Part shown: one piece after another, positions 1-7,565 of the stretch
How the letters are laid out: each line of letters opens with the position of its first letter
Numbering within the stretch: the first letter of the stretch is position 1
From: Myxococcota bacterium
Lineage (GTDB): Bacteria > Myxococcota_C > UBA6777
Direction of reading: 5' to 3'
Length of the DNA: 15,406 bases
NCBI GenBank assembly: GCA_963169055.1
Contig: CAUJFU010000116.1
Location: forward strand, 1-15,406
The notes under the pieces: generated by a model
Databases searched by the model: none
What the model was told of the DNA's origin: nothing
Seen by the model: only the letters and a program-made list of their open reading frames with translations
Translations under genes and position numbers: made by a program

Positions 1-81
1 TGATGGGTTACGTTCGTTTGTGGTGGCTCTGCCGATCGAAGTGGCGGAGATACGGGGGGTTGGTTGGCTGCGTCAGTGAGT

Positions 82-97
82 GATAAGTTTTCTTATC
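82..97. repeat. Short inverted repeat downstream of the kinase gene
   Basis: GATAAG, a TTTT spacer and CTTATC form a perfect 6-bp stem with a 4-base loop, 20 bases beyond the stop codon of the minus-strand kinase gene. It could be the stem of a transcription terminator for the kinase operon, but no T tract follows it on the minus strand, so this is only a possibility. I see no supported gene in bases 1-116. Confidence 0.3.
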
Positions 98-116
98 GCA
101 ATGACAAGAGAAGTAA

Positions 117-2285
117 TCAGGGGATAGACCACAAACAGACAACGCGATCTTGTCCGACAGAAGCCACCCAACGACCGTCTGGCGATACGCGGGCGTCCGA
201 GATCGGCGCTGTATGGGCTTTTCCGACGGTAAGGATACGCCCTTGTGAAGACCAAAAGCGTAATGTGCCGTCTTCTCCGCCCGAAACAAAGACGCTGCCT
301 CCGCGCACGACTTCACAGGTGCGGATCGGGCCGTCGTGGCCGCGCATTTGTAAGAGGGGTTGGTTGACGGGGAGCCCCCACAGCGAAACGATCCCATCTT
401 CCGCGCCCGTCAAGAAGCGCTGACCGTCTGGCAAAAAGCGCAAACAGAGGGCAGGAGAAGACAGCGCCACGGTTTGTTCGGGGGGACCGAGGCGTTTGCC
501 TACAAACAGCATCCCATCTTCGCTACTTGCGATATAACGTTCGCTCATACTCGAAAAATCTCCTGCCAACAAAGCACGCGAACCGAGAGCGTTGGCTGAG
601 CGACTCTGGAGCTGGGAGGTGATCTGGCGGATCTGGCCGTCCCACCCGAAGGCACATATCTCTTCGCCCCATCGGGACCATGTTGTTCCACCTTCGCCGA
701 TGCGCCCTTGCATCCGAGGTTGTGGAGTTTCTATCGACCAACGCAATCCCAATCCTCCTCGATCGATCGAAAGAAGATCACCGTTGGGCAAAAACAAGCA
801 TGCTTCGACGACATCTTCGTGGCCGATGAATATTTGCTTGAGATCGCCCGAAGGCAAGGACCAGATCGCGATGCTATGATCCCAACTGCCCGTCGCAAGG
901 AAGCGACTGTCCAAGGAGAAGGCACACACAGACAGCCAATCTTCTTGGGCTTCGAGCCTGAGCGTGGGATCGGTTTGTTCGCTTGCAAAGACCGGACTTT
1001 GGGGGATTTGTGAGGAGAGGTTCGTGGGCGGAGAGGGCGGGGAGGTTGTGGGGCCAGAGGCGATCAATCCAGCCGATGCAAGGGCAGAACGCAAAGCGCG
1101 GATCATCTCGGTTGCGTTGGTATAGCGTTCTTCAGGTTTCCAATGGATCGACTTGGAAAAGATCGCGTCGATTTCGGCGGGCAAGGTATTTAACATCCCC
1201 GATGGACCGGGCATTCCGCCTTGATAGAGATGGCCTGTCAACAATTGGTACGTCAAGATCCCAAGCGCATAGATATCGGCAGTGTGGCTGACTTGTCCAC
1301 CGCGCATCTGCTCGGGAGCCATATAATAGACGGTTCCGACAAAGCCCGTGTGGTGTTGGGGTTGGTTGTCTTGCAAGAGCTTGGCGAGGCCAAAGTCCAT
1401 CAGCTTGACTTCTTGTTGGGGTGTCAGCATCACGTTGCCGGGTTTGAGGTCGCGGTGGACGATGCCCTTTTTGTGGGCGAAATCGAGGATCTCGGCCAAG
1501 GTTTCCAAGATCGTGATCGTCTCTGCGAGCGCGAGCGGAGGTTCTTTTTGAGCGGCACGCGCCGATTGAAGCCGCTGCTCTAGGCTTTCGCCCTCGACGT
1601 ATTCCATTGTAAAGAAGATGGTCTGGGTTTCTGGATCTTCGTCTACAGCGTAGGTTCGGACGATGCCGGGGTGAGTGAGCTTTTCGTTGACGTTGAGTTC
1701 GTGGAGAAAGCGGGCTTTGATCGACGGATCGTTGGCGAGTTGAGGGTGAATGCGTTTGAGCGCCAACTCGCGCTCGCGTACGAGATCGAACACAAGATAC
1801 ACCTCACCCATGCCACCGCGTCCAAGCAAGCGCACGATCCGATAACGCCCACGCAGCACTTGCCCGACCCCCAAGATTCCGGAAGATGGGATGGTTTGGG
1901 GCGATGAGCCCTCCGCCCAATTCTTTCCGCCCGATGCGGCGGGTTCGATGGAGATCCCGCCTTGTTGGGGAGGGAGTACTTGGGTTGGGGGGGTTGCTTG
2001 CATCGCAGCGTTGCGATCGATCCCCGCTCCGCCCGTCATAAACAGGTCTGCCCCACGAACGGGAGCGGCAGGAGCAGGCGGAGCGTTAGGAGCCGAGGAT
2101 GCGTTGGGAGTCGAGGATGCGCCGCTTCCGATGCCACCACCCGAAGTACTTGCGCTGACGGCGGATTGGCGCAGTTGTGCCAACAACTGTGTTTTTTCAC
2201 GCGCACATTCTTCGTCCGAGATCAATCCTTCCAAACGCAATTGTTCGAGGGTACGGATTGCTTCTTTGATCTGGTCAGTGTTCAT
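117..2285 (-). CDS. SHOCT - Ser/Thr protein kinase - WD40 protein
   Basis: A 722-residue eukaryotic-like Ser/Thr kinase. Residues 2-38 resemble a SHOCT oligomerisation domain (GLISDEECAREKTQLL). Residues 40-135 are an Ala/Ser/Pro-rich linker. The kinase domain spans about 146-400 and has every catalytic element: glycine loop GRGGMGEVY (156-163), Lys177, HRDLKPGN with Asp279, DFG at 297-299 and APE at 323-325, so it should be active. After a Pro/Ser linker (about 405-440), residues 444-722 form about seven WD40-like blades ending in motifs such as GTLRFWS and VVCLWS, probably a protein-interaction propeller. No membrane segment is visible, so it should be cytosolic. The start is supported by AAGGG six bases upstream of the ATG. 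It lies 69 bases downstream of the FHA gene on the same strand, which suggests co-transcription and an FHA protein as substrate or reader. The kinase call is secure; the substrates are unknown. Confidence 0.95.
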   Translation of the reverse strand: MNTDQIKEAIRTLEQLRLEGLISDEECAREKTQLLAQLRQSAVSASTSGGGIGSGASSTPNASSAPNAPPAPAAPVRGADLFMTGGAGIDRNAAMQATPPTQVLPPQQGGISIEPAASGGKNWAEGSSPQTIPSSGILGVGQVLRGRYRIVRLLGRGGMGEVYLVFDLVRERELALKRIHPQLANDPSIKARFLHELNVNEKLTHPGIVRTYAVDEDPETQTIFFTMEYVEGESLEQRLQSARAAQKEPPLALAETITILETLAEILDFAHKKGIVHRDLKPGNVMLTPQQEVKLMDFGLAKLLQDNQPQHHTGFVGTVYYMAPEQMRGGQVSHTADIYALGILTYQLLTGHLYQGGMPGPSGMLNTLPAEIDAIFSKSIHWKPEERYTNATEMIRALRSALASAGLIASGPTTSPPSPPTNLSSQIPQSPVFASEQTDPTLRLEAQEDWLSVCAFSLDSRFLATGSWDHSIAIWSLPSGDLKQIFIGHEDVVEACLFLPNGDLLSIDRGGLGLRWSIETPQPRMQGRIGEGGTTWSRWGEEICAFGWDGQIRQITSQLQSRSANALGSRALLAGDFSSMSERYIASSEDGMLFVGKRLGPPEQTVALSSPALCLRFLPDGQRFLTGAEDGIVSLWGLPVNQPLLQMRGHDGPIRTCEVVRGGSVFVSGGEDGTLRFWSSQGRILTVGKAHTAPISDARVSPDGRWVASVGQDRVVCLWSIP

Positions 2286-2354
2286 CGCGATCCCTTCGAT
2301 GTATCCGATAGAATGACGGGGAGATGATCTTGCACGAGGAGGGATTGATTTGGA

Positions 2355-4307
2355 TCAGTTGGGTGGGAAGGCCCAGATCGTTTTTTGCCCCACCTCAAGG
2401 CGTAAGCCGTGTTCCAAAGGCATGATCTCTTGCAAGGGAGAGCCGTTGATCACGACGCCTTTGTCCGAAGGCAGGAACAAGAGTTGGGAACCGTTGCGTT
2501 GCATCCGCAAGTGTTGACCGCGCATCCCTCCTCCTGAAAAGGCAAGGTGATCTCGCGACGAGCCGCCCAACGTCACTTCTGCGCCGTTGTCGATGCACAG
2601 GTATTCTTCGCGACCAGCAAAGTTATCGACGCGCCGCAATCGCCATCCTACGGGGGTTCCCGCATCGTTGCGCAAGATCGTGTAGGATAGTTTGACCACA
2701 CCAGCAGGTGCGATGATCGCGCCTTCTGCAACGTCGATCAGATGGCCTTTGGCGATGCGTTCGCCGTTGATCAGCGTCCCTTTGCTGCTTTTGTCGAGCA
2801 GCTTGAGTCCACCATTGACCCAGATCAGTTCGAGGTGTTGGCCGGAGATATCGAGTGCTGGATGGCAAGCGCTTGTTCCTTGCCAGTTTTGCCACTGGGG
2901 GTTGTGGACATCGGGAGGATCGGGCAACGGATACCAATACAGCACGAGATCGTTGCTGCTGTGGCGTCCTAGGCAAACGCGGTTGCTCATGTAGAGGTAG
3001 TAGGTACGGGGATCTTCGCCTTCGCGCCCCATCACTTCCAAGATCGCGTGTGGCACTTTCGGGCGTGTGGGCTGCGCGTTTTGTGCCGAGGATGCAGAGA
3101 TCGGCAAGGGAGAGTTTCTGCTGGCTGCGATGATCTGCTCAACTTGGGTGTGCTGGAGGCCCAATCGATCGGCATTTTGGCGCAAGACGTTTTGCCAATG
3201 CGATTCGGATTGATTCGGGAAGGTGGTTCGGATCATCGTGCGTGCGACTTGTCGCGATTCGGATTCTGCGGAACCACGCTGGACGTGATGCAGCAGCGAC
3301 GCGAGCATGATCTTCATCTCGTTCATTTCGCTTTTGATGACGTTGAGTTCATCAAGGATCTCTAGGCGAGCTTTTTCGATATCGCCGCGTGCAGCTTCGA
3401 TCTGGTTGCCAAGGCGCTGCTCAAAACCCACCAAACTTCGCTCGAACGTCTGTGTAGAGGCTTGGGCTTCTTTCAGCACGTCATCACGCAAAAGTGCCAA
3501 TTGTTCCCGATAGATCGACGATTGCGCGGTCAATTGTTTTTGGCGAGCCTGTGCGTCCGTCCCTGCCGTTCCGAGCGAGAGTTGTTGGGTGAGTTCGGCC
3601 AATTGGCGGTTGGTTTGTTCGACAGCTTCTTGGAGTGCGTGACGCTCGCGTTCGGCTTCTTTGATCGAGCGCGCAAGGTGCATTTGCTGGAATTCTTCGT
3701 AGATGGCTTTGACTTCTTTGGATTGCGCCATCCGCTGACGGAAGAAATACAAGATCGCTTGAAATAGCAGGTTTTGGAAACGGAACAGTTCTTTGACACG
3801 CGGTGGGATCTCGCCAATGTCGTGGATCTTGCGCAACAACAACGCTTCGCTTTCGTTCATGCGGCTCTCGGCGGATTGGATCTCTCCCTCCGAAAAGAAG
3901 GCGTGAACATCGGATTCTTGGGGAGTGAGATCGCCGACGATCTCTTCTAGGCTTTTGAGGATGCGTTTGATCGCAGCATCGGATTCTTTGGCGAGTTCTG
4001 CGCGATCGAGGTTGGGGTATTTGGCAAAGAAGGGTTCGAGGTATTGGGTTTTGAACTCCTCGACGAACTCTTTGCTGACCCGCGACTTGGTGATGCTTTT
4101 CCAAACGCTCGGATTGAGGCCCATGTTGATGGCCGCAAGCGCATCTTGGGCCGCTTCTTCCATCGCTTCTTTGAGATGTTTGCCCGATTGGAGGTAGTGC
4201 GTCGCCACTTTCTTGACGACGCTCCCGAGCAATTGCTTCGGCAATATCTTGAGTACCATCGGGCTTCCAAGCAGCGACATCACCCCTAAACTTGCGATCC
4301 CTTTCAT
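2355..4307 (-). CDS. Coiled-coil protein with two C-terminal FHA domains
   Basis: A 650-residue protein from the preferred start. The N-terminal 200 residues are mostly helical, and about 214-340 is a long Glu/Gln/Arg-rich coiled coil. A first FHA domain lies at about 440-545, with LGRHSSNDLVL, SGQHLEL and KGTLINGERI matching the canonical GR/S..H/N-G phosphothreonine-binding loops. A second, more divergent FHA-like fold lies at about 565-645 (LGGSSRDHL, GQHLRM, GVVINGSPL); it lacks the canonical GR, so it may not bind phosphothreonine. FHA domains read phosphothreonine, so the gene next to the kinase is probably its reader, scaffold or substrate (inference). I chose the ATG at 4307 because AGGAG lies 7 bases before it; an in-frame ATG 14 codons upstream has no such signal. 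There is no clear signal peptide, but the first 25 residues are hydrophobic enough for membrane contact. Confidence 0.9.
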   Translation of the reverse strand: MKGIASLGVMSLLGSPMVLKILPKQLLGSVVKKVATHYLQSGKHLKEAMEEAAQDALAAINMGLNPSVWKSITKSRVSKEFVEEFKTQYLEPFFAKYPNLDRAELAKESDAAIKRILKSLEEIVGDLTPQESDVHAFFSEGEIQSAESRMNESEALLLRKIHDIGEIPPRVKELFRFQNLLFQAILYFFRQRMAQSKEVKAIYEEFQQMHLARSIKEAERERHALQEAVEQTNRQLAELTQQLSLGTAGTDAQARQKQLTAQSSIYREQLALLRDDVLKEAQASTQTFERSLVGFEQRLGNQIEAARGDIEKARLEILDELNVIKSEMNEMKIMLASLLHHVQRGSAESESRQVARTMIRTTFPNQSESHWQNVLRQNADRLGLQHTQVEQIIAASRNSPLPISASSAQNAQPTRPKVPHAILEVMGREGEDPRTYYLYMSNRVCLGRHSSNDLVLYWYPLPDPPDVHNPQWQNWQGTSACHPALDISGQHLELIWVNGGLKLLDKSSKGTLINGERIAKGHLIDVAEGAIIAPAGVVKLSYTILRNDAGTPVGWRLRRVDNFAGREEYLCIDNGAEVTLGGSSRDHLAFSGGGMRGQHLRMQRNGSQLLFLPSDKGVVINGSPLQEIMPLEHGLRLEVGQKTIWAFPPN

Positions 4308-4438
4308 CCCTTCTCTCCTTTTCGCGGCACATCCGAGGATATCCACCACCCCGTTCTCCGCTTCGCTTGGGGGTGATAGAGCATTTTTGCCACAACCCTC
4401 AAGACGTTGCCAAACCCTCGATCATGACAAATCAACAT
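4304..4438 (-). CDS. Candidate 44-codon ORF overlapping the FHA gene start
   Basis: This reading frame has its TGA overlapping the ATG of the FHA gene (ATGA, 4-base overlap), the arrangement typical of translational coupling. An ATG at 4438 is preceded by TAAGG with a 6-base spacer. The product is a basic 44-residue peptide starting MLICHDRGFGN and ending RKGEKG, with no recognisable family. The frame stays open much further upstream, with a hydrophobic stretch, but no convincing start lies there. Codon use does not clearly separate it from noncoding DNA. It could be a coupled small protein, a leader peptide or chance. Confidence 0.22.
   Translation of the reverse strand: MLICHDRGFGNVLRVVAKMLYHPQAKRRTGWWISSDVPRKGEKG
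4315..4319 (-). promoter_or_regulatory. Ribosome-binding site that sets the FHA gene start
   Basis: AGGAG on the minus strand, 7 bases before the ATG at 4307. It decides for this start over the in-frame ATG at 4349, which has no comparable signal. Confidence 0.75.
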
Positions 4439-4690
4439 AGCAAACCTTACAAAGCGATGGAAGACTGGCAGCCCGATTCCTCCAAAAAAAACCACGCACA
4501 ACGTCGCCGCTAAAACCTGCGCCCCCTCACGCAACACATCTCGTTGCCGTTCACGCGCAAGCAACACGCCAAAATCACCGATCCTACGCAGCGCATCTTG
4601 TTGTGGTTCTGGCTTTTTCTTCCTTGTCCTTGTTTGCCAAGCCGATTGCTGTTTGATCGCCAAAAGCGGTGAGGTGTTTGTGTTGCCTCG
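4439..4690. other. Intergenic stretch without a supported gene
   Basis: This region lies between the FHA operon on the minus strand and the C2-like gene on the plus strand. It should contain the promoter of the FHA/kinase operon, but I found no convincing -35/-10 pair on the minus strand. Open frames here run through low-quality, Arg/Thr-rich translations and are probably chance. Confidence 0.5.
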
Positions 4691-4718
4691 TTGACATCTT
4701 TGTGTGGGTTCGTATAAC
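4691..4718 (+). promoter_or_regulatory. Sigma70-type promoter of the C2-like gene
   Basis: TTGACA at 4691-4696 and TATAAC at 4713-4718, separated by 16 bases. This is a perfect -35 and a 5-of-6 -10. Transcription should begin near 4725, giving a leader of about 110 bases before the ATG at 4839. It is the best promoter visible in the window. Confidence 0.75.
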
Positions 4719-4781
4719 AGACGGCGCACGCGCAGATAGAATAAATGTGCTGGCTCTCTTGTCCTAGATGGCGCGATTCGC

Positions 4782-4815
4782 GTTGTGCGTCGCTGCAACG
4801 GAACGGACGCACAAC
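4782..4815 (+). promoter_or_regulatory. Perfect 10-bp hairpin in the leader of the C2-like gene
   Basis: GTTGTGCGTC (4782-4791) and GACGCACAAC (4806-4815) are exact reverse complements around a 14-base loop. The hairpin lies within the predicted leader and ends 10 bases before the GGAGG ribosome-binding site. It could stabilise the mRNA, control translation or bind a regulator. It lacks a T tract, so it is not a normal terminator. Confidence 0.65.
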
Positions 4816-4838
4816 AAAACACTCTGGAGGAACTACTG

Positions 4839-5810
4839 ATGAAGAAGTTGATTTTTGGTTTGGCTGTGCTTGCCGCAGCATGGCTCGTGAATCCGATGCT
4901 GAGTGCTGCTGATGGTGTAAAGTACATCAAGATCACCATCAAAAGCGCGAAACTATGGCCCGTGAAGCCGGACGGTCGTTGCTGGGATCCCCCTTGCTTT
5001 GGCAAAAAGTATGAGCTTCCCGCTCGTGGTGCTGCTGATTATCAAAAGTATTTTGAAGACAAAAACTTCCAAATGCTTTGCAATCCAAAATCGCCTGTTG
5101 CACCTGACGGTCTCGTTGAGATCAAGATCGGTGCTTACGAAGTTTTCCGCACCGACAAGATCAACAACAACTGCACCCCCGATTGGAATGTCAGCCATAC
5201 CTTCCGCGTCGGCCCCAACGATCCGTTCACCGTCAAAGTTCTCGACAACGACGGTGGTGCAGGCATCCAAGTCAAGACCGATGAGATCGGCACCTACAGC
5301 GCCCCCACCGTCCCCGCAGAACTGATGAACGGCGGTAAACTCGTTCTCAAAAGCTTCGGCCAAGTCGAAGAACTCGTTCTTGAAGCCCAAGTAGTCGATC
5401 GCCCCAAGATCGATCCGACCTCTTGCGATGGTGTCTATACCGTTCGCATCGTCGAGTACGAAGTCAAAGATAAAAAAGAAAACGGCAAACCTTGGGACTG
5501 GGGCTTTGGTCGCGCAAAACTCCCTGATGTCGTGATCAAAGTGAAGATCGGCAAAAACGAGATCGTCACCCCGAAAGTCCAAGACCAAGCCGCTCACGTC
5601 TTCACCAGCGCCGAAGGTAAAACCTTTGCGATCAAAAAAGGCGAGGAAGTCAACGTAGAAGTGCTCGATTCGGACCTCAATAAGTACGAGCCCATCGGTC
5701 AAACCGCCGAAAGCGATGTGTGCAAAGTCTTGAACGCTGGCGGAAAATACGTCTTCGCCAACTTCGGCCAAGTGATCAAAGTGGTTGTCCTCTTCGAAAA
5801 GAAAAAGTAA
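4839..5810 (+). CDS. Secreted protein with two C2-like domains
   Basis: 323 residues beginning MKKLIFGLAVLAAAWLV, a typical Sec signal peptide with likely cleavage after LSA (residue 23). The mature protein holds two related halves, about 27-187 and 199-320. Each has a beta-rich core of the form PD..I.VKIG (VEIKIG at 93-98, IKVKIG at 233-238), then VKVLDNDGG or VEVLDSDLN, then LMNGGK or LNAGGK and SFGQV or NFGQV. The pattern of an IG-containing strand followed by V.DxD resembles C2 domains, whose DxD residues bind Ca2+. Calcium binding is therefore possible but unproven. The mature part has pairs of cysteines that could form disulfides in the periplasm or outside the cell. The ATG at 4839 is fixed by GGAGG eight bases upstream and by the signal peptide; an in-frame ATG at 4785 sits inside the leader hairpin. 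The gene appears to have its own strong promoter. Function unknown. Confidence 0.85.
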   Translation: MKKLIFGLAVLAAAWLVNPMLSAADGVKYIKITIKSAKLWPVKPDGRCWDPPCFGKKYELPARGAADYQKYFEDKNFQMLCNPKSPVAPDGLVEIKIGAYEVFRTDKINNNCTPDWNVSHTFRVGPNDPFTVKVLDNDGGAGIQVKTDEIGTYSAPTVPAELMNGGKLVLKSFGQVEELVLEAQVVDRPKIDPTSCDGVYTVRIVEYEVKDKKENGKPWDWGFGRAKLPDVVIKVKIGKNEIVTPKVQDQAAHVFTSAEGKTFAIKKGEEVNVEVLDSDLNKYEPIGQTAESDVCKVLNAGGKYVFANFGQVIKVVVLFEKKK

Positions 5811-5820
5811 CGCCCCCCCT

Positions 5821-5880
5821 TTGCTGTCCTCCTGCCTCCTTTGTTGTCCTCCTCGCCTTCGTTGCTGTTCTCCTCCGTCC
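5821..5880. repeat. CT-rich degenerate tandem repeat, period 20-21
   Basis: Three imperfect units begin TTGCTGTCCTCCT (5821), TTGTTGTCCTCCT (5841) and TTGCTGTTCTCCT (5862), just after the stop of the C2-like gene. The strand is almost purely pyrimidine plus G. No hairpin terminator is evident here. The rest of 5881-6022 holds no supported gene. Confidence 0.6.
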
Positions 5881-6022
5881 CAAATGACTTTATTTTCTCA
5901 TGCAGAAAAAAACGCTGCGTCTCAACGCTTGCTTTTTGTGTGGGGGAGTGCTACACATTCCGCTCTTGAAACACATCGCGTCTAGGCTTTCCATCCACCA
6001 CGTTGCTCTATAGGAGGTTTCG

Positions 6023-6766
6023 ATGAGCGAAAAAGACCCGAGCCTTGAACAGCTTGCGAAAAAAGAAGGCACCACTCCCCCCGGCACGCCCTCTGATACA
6101 CACGAAGTCCTTCGCTTTATTAGCCACAGTCAATTGTTTTATTATTGGCCTGTGTGGATCACCAGCTTGATCTTTGCGGTGATTACTCGCTTTCAGGGCA
6201 AAGAATTTGTGGTCAACGAACAAAAGGTTTACTTCGTGACCTCCCCCGGCCTTGGGTTGGCATTCTTGATCATCTTGCTCGCGGTCGTACTCTTTACATC
6301 CGTCAACGTTCGGGGCCTGTGGGCTGCGTTGGTTGCGGCAGCGATGGTGATCCTTGGTTTGCTCTTTCACTTTTTTGGGGTTTGGGCACCGATCCTGAGT
6401 TTTCTCGGCGGTTTGAGCTTTTACATGAGTTACCACTTTTATCTCACCACAGGTCTGGTTCTTGGCGGCTTTTGGCTCGTGGTGTTTTTTGTGTTCGATC
6501 AACGCCATTACATCGAGTTCCGTCCCACCCAGATCACCATCGTCGAAGAAGTGGGCGATGGGGCGCGCAACTATGATACGACGGGCCTTGTGTTCGACAA
6601 AAAACGCGACAACTTCTTCCAGCACTTGATCTTGGGCTTTGGTTCAGGCGACCTCAAGATCACCACAGGCGGCGCTCAGCGCGAAGAAGTCTATTTCCCC
6701 AACGTCCTCAACATCAACCACCGTATCGAGCAGATCAAGCGTATCCGCGAACAGCGAGGTCGCTAA
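6023..6766 (+). CDS. Inner-membrane protein with C-terminal PH-like domain
   Basis: 247 residues. A polar N-terminus of about 35 residues precedes four to five hydrophobic segments (about 39-56, 77-95, 98-119, perhaps 121-140, and 141-158). The cytoplasmic tail (160-243) contains GFGSGDLKITTGG, VYFPNVLNINHRIEQI and related strands, which resemble bacterial PH (bPH/YdbT-like) domains, where the GtG-D-i pattern and a closing helix are usual. The exact family was not confirmed. The ATG is set by AGGAGG (in ataggaggtttcg) five bases upstream. Its stop is 9 bases from the thymidylate kinase start, so the two are probably co-transcribed, although a functional link is not obvious. It may act in membrane organisation or stress; this is a guess. 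Confidence 0.8.
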   Translation: MSEKDPSLEQLAKKEGTTPPGTPSDTHEVLRFISHSQLFYYWPVWITSLIFAVITRFQGKEFVVNEQKVYFVTSPGLGLAFLIILLAVVLFTSVNVRGLWAALVAAAMVILGLLFHFFGVWAPILSFLGGLSFYMSYHFYLTTGLVLGGFWLVVFFVFDQRHYIEFRPTQITIVEEVGDGARNYDTTGLVFDKKRDNFFQHLILGFGSGDLKITTGGAQREEVYFPNVLNINHRIEQIKRIREQRGR

Positions 6767-6775
6767 ACACCCCGC

Positions 6776-7474
6776 ATGTCCGCCATATCTCCTGCCAGAT
6801 CTCCTGTCGAATCTCCTACCACATCCCTTGCCGATCCTCTTGATACGACCGCCGGTTTTTTGGATATCCAAGATCTTCCCGGTCGCTTTTTTGTCTTCGA
6901 AGGAATCGATGGTTCGGGCAAATCCACGCAATGCTACACGCTTGCAAGGGTGTTGCGCGAACAAGGCCACGATGTGATCGAAACACGAGAGCCAACGGAC
7001 GGGCCTTGGGGACGGCAACTTCGAGAACTCGCCCAACAAGGCCAACGGCTCAAACCCTCCGAAGAACTCGAATACTTTGTGCGCGATCGAAAAGCTCACC
7101 TCCAAGATCTGATCCTTCCTCAACTCCGCCAAGGTTCGATCATCCTACAGGATCGGTACTTTCCCTCGAGTATGGCCTATCAAGGCAGTCGAGGACTCGC
7201 GCTTCAGACCATCCTTTCTGCTCATTTGGGTTGGGCTGCTCTTCCCCACGCCTTTTTCTTTCTTCATCTCTCGCCTCAACAAGCCCTTCAACGCATCACG
7301 GAAAGGCGTCAAGTTCCCGATGCTTTTGAAACGCTAGAGGGGCTTCAGCGTTGTGAGGCGATCTTTGCTTCGCTGTCTCTTCCGCATTGGTTCGCGCTTG
7401 ACGCATCTCAACCTATTGGCGCTCTCCAACAAGCCATCCTGCGCATCGTACAGCCCTTGCTTCCACCTCGCTGA
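6776..7474 (+). CDS. tmk: Thymidylate kinase
   Basis: dTMP kinase phosphorylates dTMP to dTDP with ATP in dTTP synthesis. The 232-residue protein has the P-loop FEGIDGSGKST (Lys49), TREPTDG (about 70-76), DRYFPSSMAYQG (126-137) and a LID region near 173-185 with Arg173, Arg177 and Arg178. The usual DR(F/I)E of the LID reads DAFE here, which is tolerable but notable. The family normally begins within a few residues of the first strand (here RFFVFEG at 37-43), so this protein carries a 36-residue extension. That extension is built from a 12-bp tandem repeat, and the assigned ATG has no close Shine-Dalgarno sequence (GAGG is about 18 bases away). A TTG at 6860 is a possible alternative start, also without a clear ribosome-binding site. 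It probably shares a transcript with the membrane protein just upstream. Confidence 0.92.
   Translation: MSAISPARSPVESPTTSLADPLDTTAGFLDIQDLPGRFFVFEGIDGSGKSTQCYTLARVLREQGHDVIETREPTDGPWGRQLRELAQQGQRLKPSEELEYFVRDRKAHLQDLILPQLRQGSIILQDRYFPSSMAYQGSRGLALQTILSAHLGWAALPHAFFFLHLSPQQALQRITERRQVPDAFETLEGLQRCEAIFASLSLPHWFALDASQPIGALQQAILRIVQPLLPPR
6785..6832 (+). repeat. Four-unit 12-bp tandem repeat at the start of tmk
   Basis: Units ATATCTCCTGCC, AGATCTCCTGTC, GAATCTCCTACC and ACATCCCTTGCC lie head to tail, with a decayed fifth unit (GATCCTCTTGAT) following. In frame they encode four-residue blocks ISPA, RSPV, ESPT, TSLA and DPLD. Period 12 keeps the reading frame, so copy-number change would vary only the length of the N-terminal tail. 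Confidence 0.75.
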
Positions 7475-7534
7475 CCTTGCAACAGAACAGTTTTTTTGAG
7501 AGAGCCAAGAGCTTGGATACACGGGAGAGAGGGG

Positions 7535-7565
7535 GCCTAGGCGCTGCCATCGTTCGCGGCTAGGC
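7535..7565. terminator. Inverted repeat between convergent tmk and the TPR gene
   Basis: GCCTAGGCGC (7535-7544) pairs with GCGGCTAGGC (7556-7565) over ten positions with one G-G mismatch, around an 11-base loop. It overlaps the stop codon of the minus-strand TPR gene and lies 60 bases after tmk. Its place between convergent genes suits a bidirectional terminator, but neither side has a T tract. A T7 run at 7489-7495 has no hairpin before it. Confidence 0.35.

Noticed and set aside
4510-4881. A 123-residue minus-strand frame over the C2-like promoter
   Set aside because: No family resemblance, no ribosome-binding site, and it overlaps a strong promoter, a hairpin and the signal peptide of a real gene.
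4439-5005. The open frame continuing upstream of the 44-codon ORF into the C2-like gene
   Set aside because: It runs antisense through the promoter and signal peptide of the C2-like gene and has no believable start; the translation is low-complexity and Arg-rich.
4953-5771. A 272-residue frame antisense to the C2-like gene
   Set aside because: It is the mirror of a well-supported coding sequence with GC-rich third positions; the hydrophobic, Asp-rich translation is a typical shadow.
7489-7495. The T7 run after tmk as an intrinsic terminator
   Set aside because: No GC-rich hairpin precedes it.
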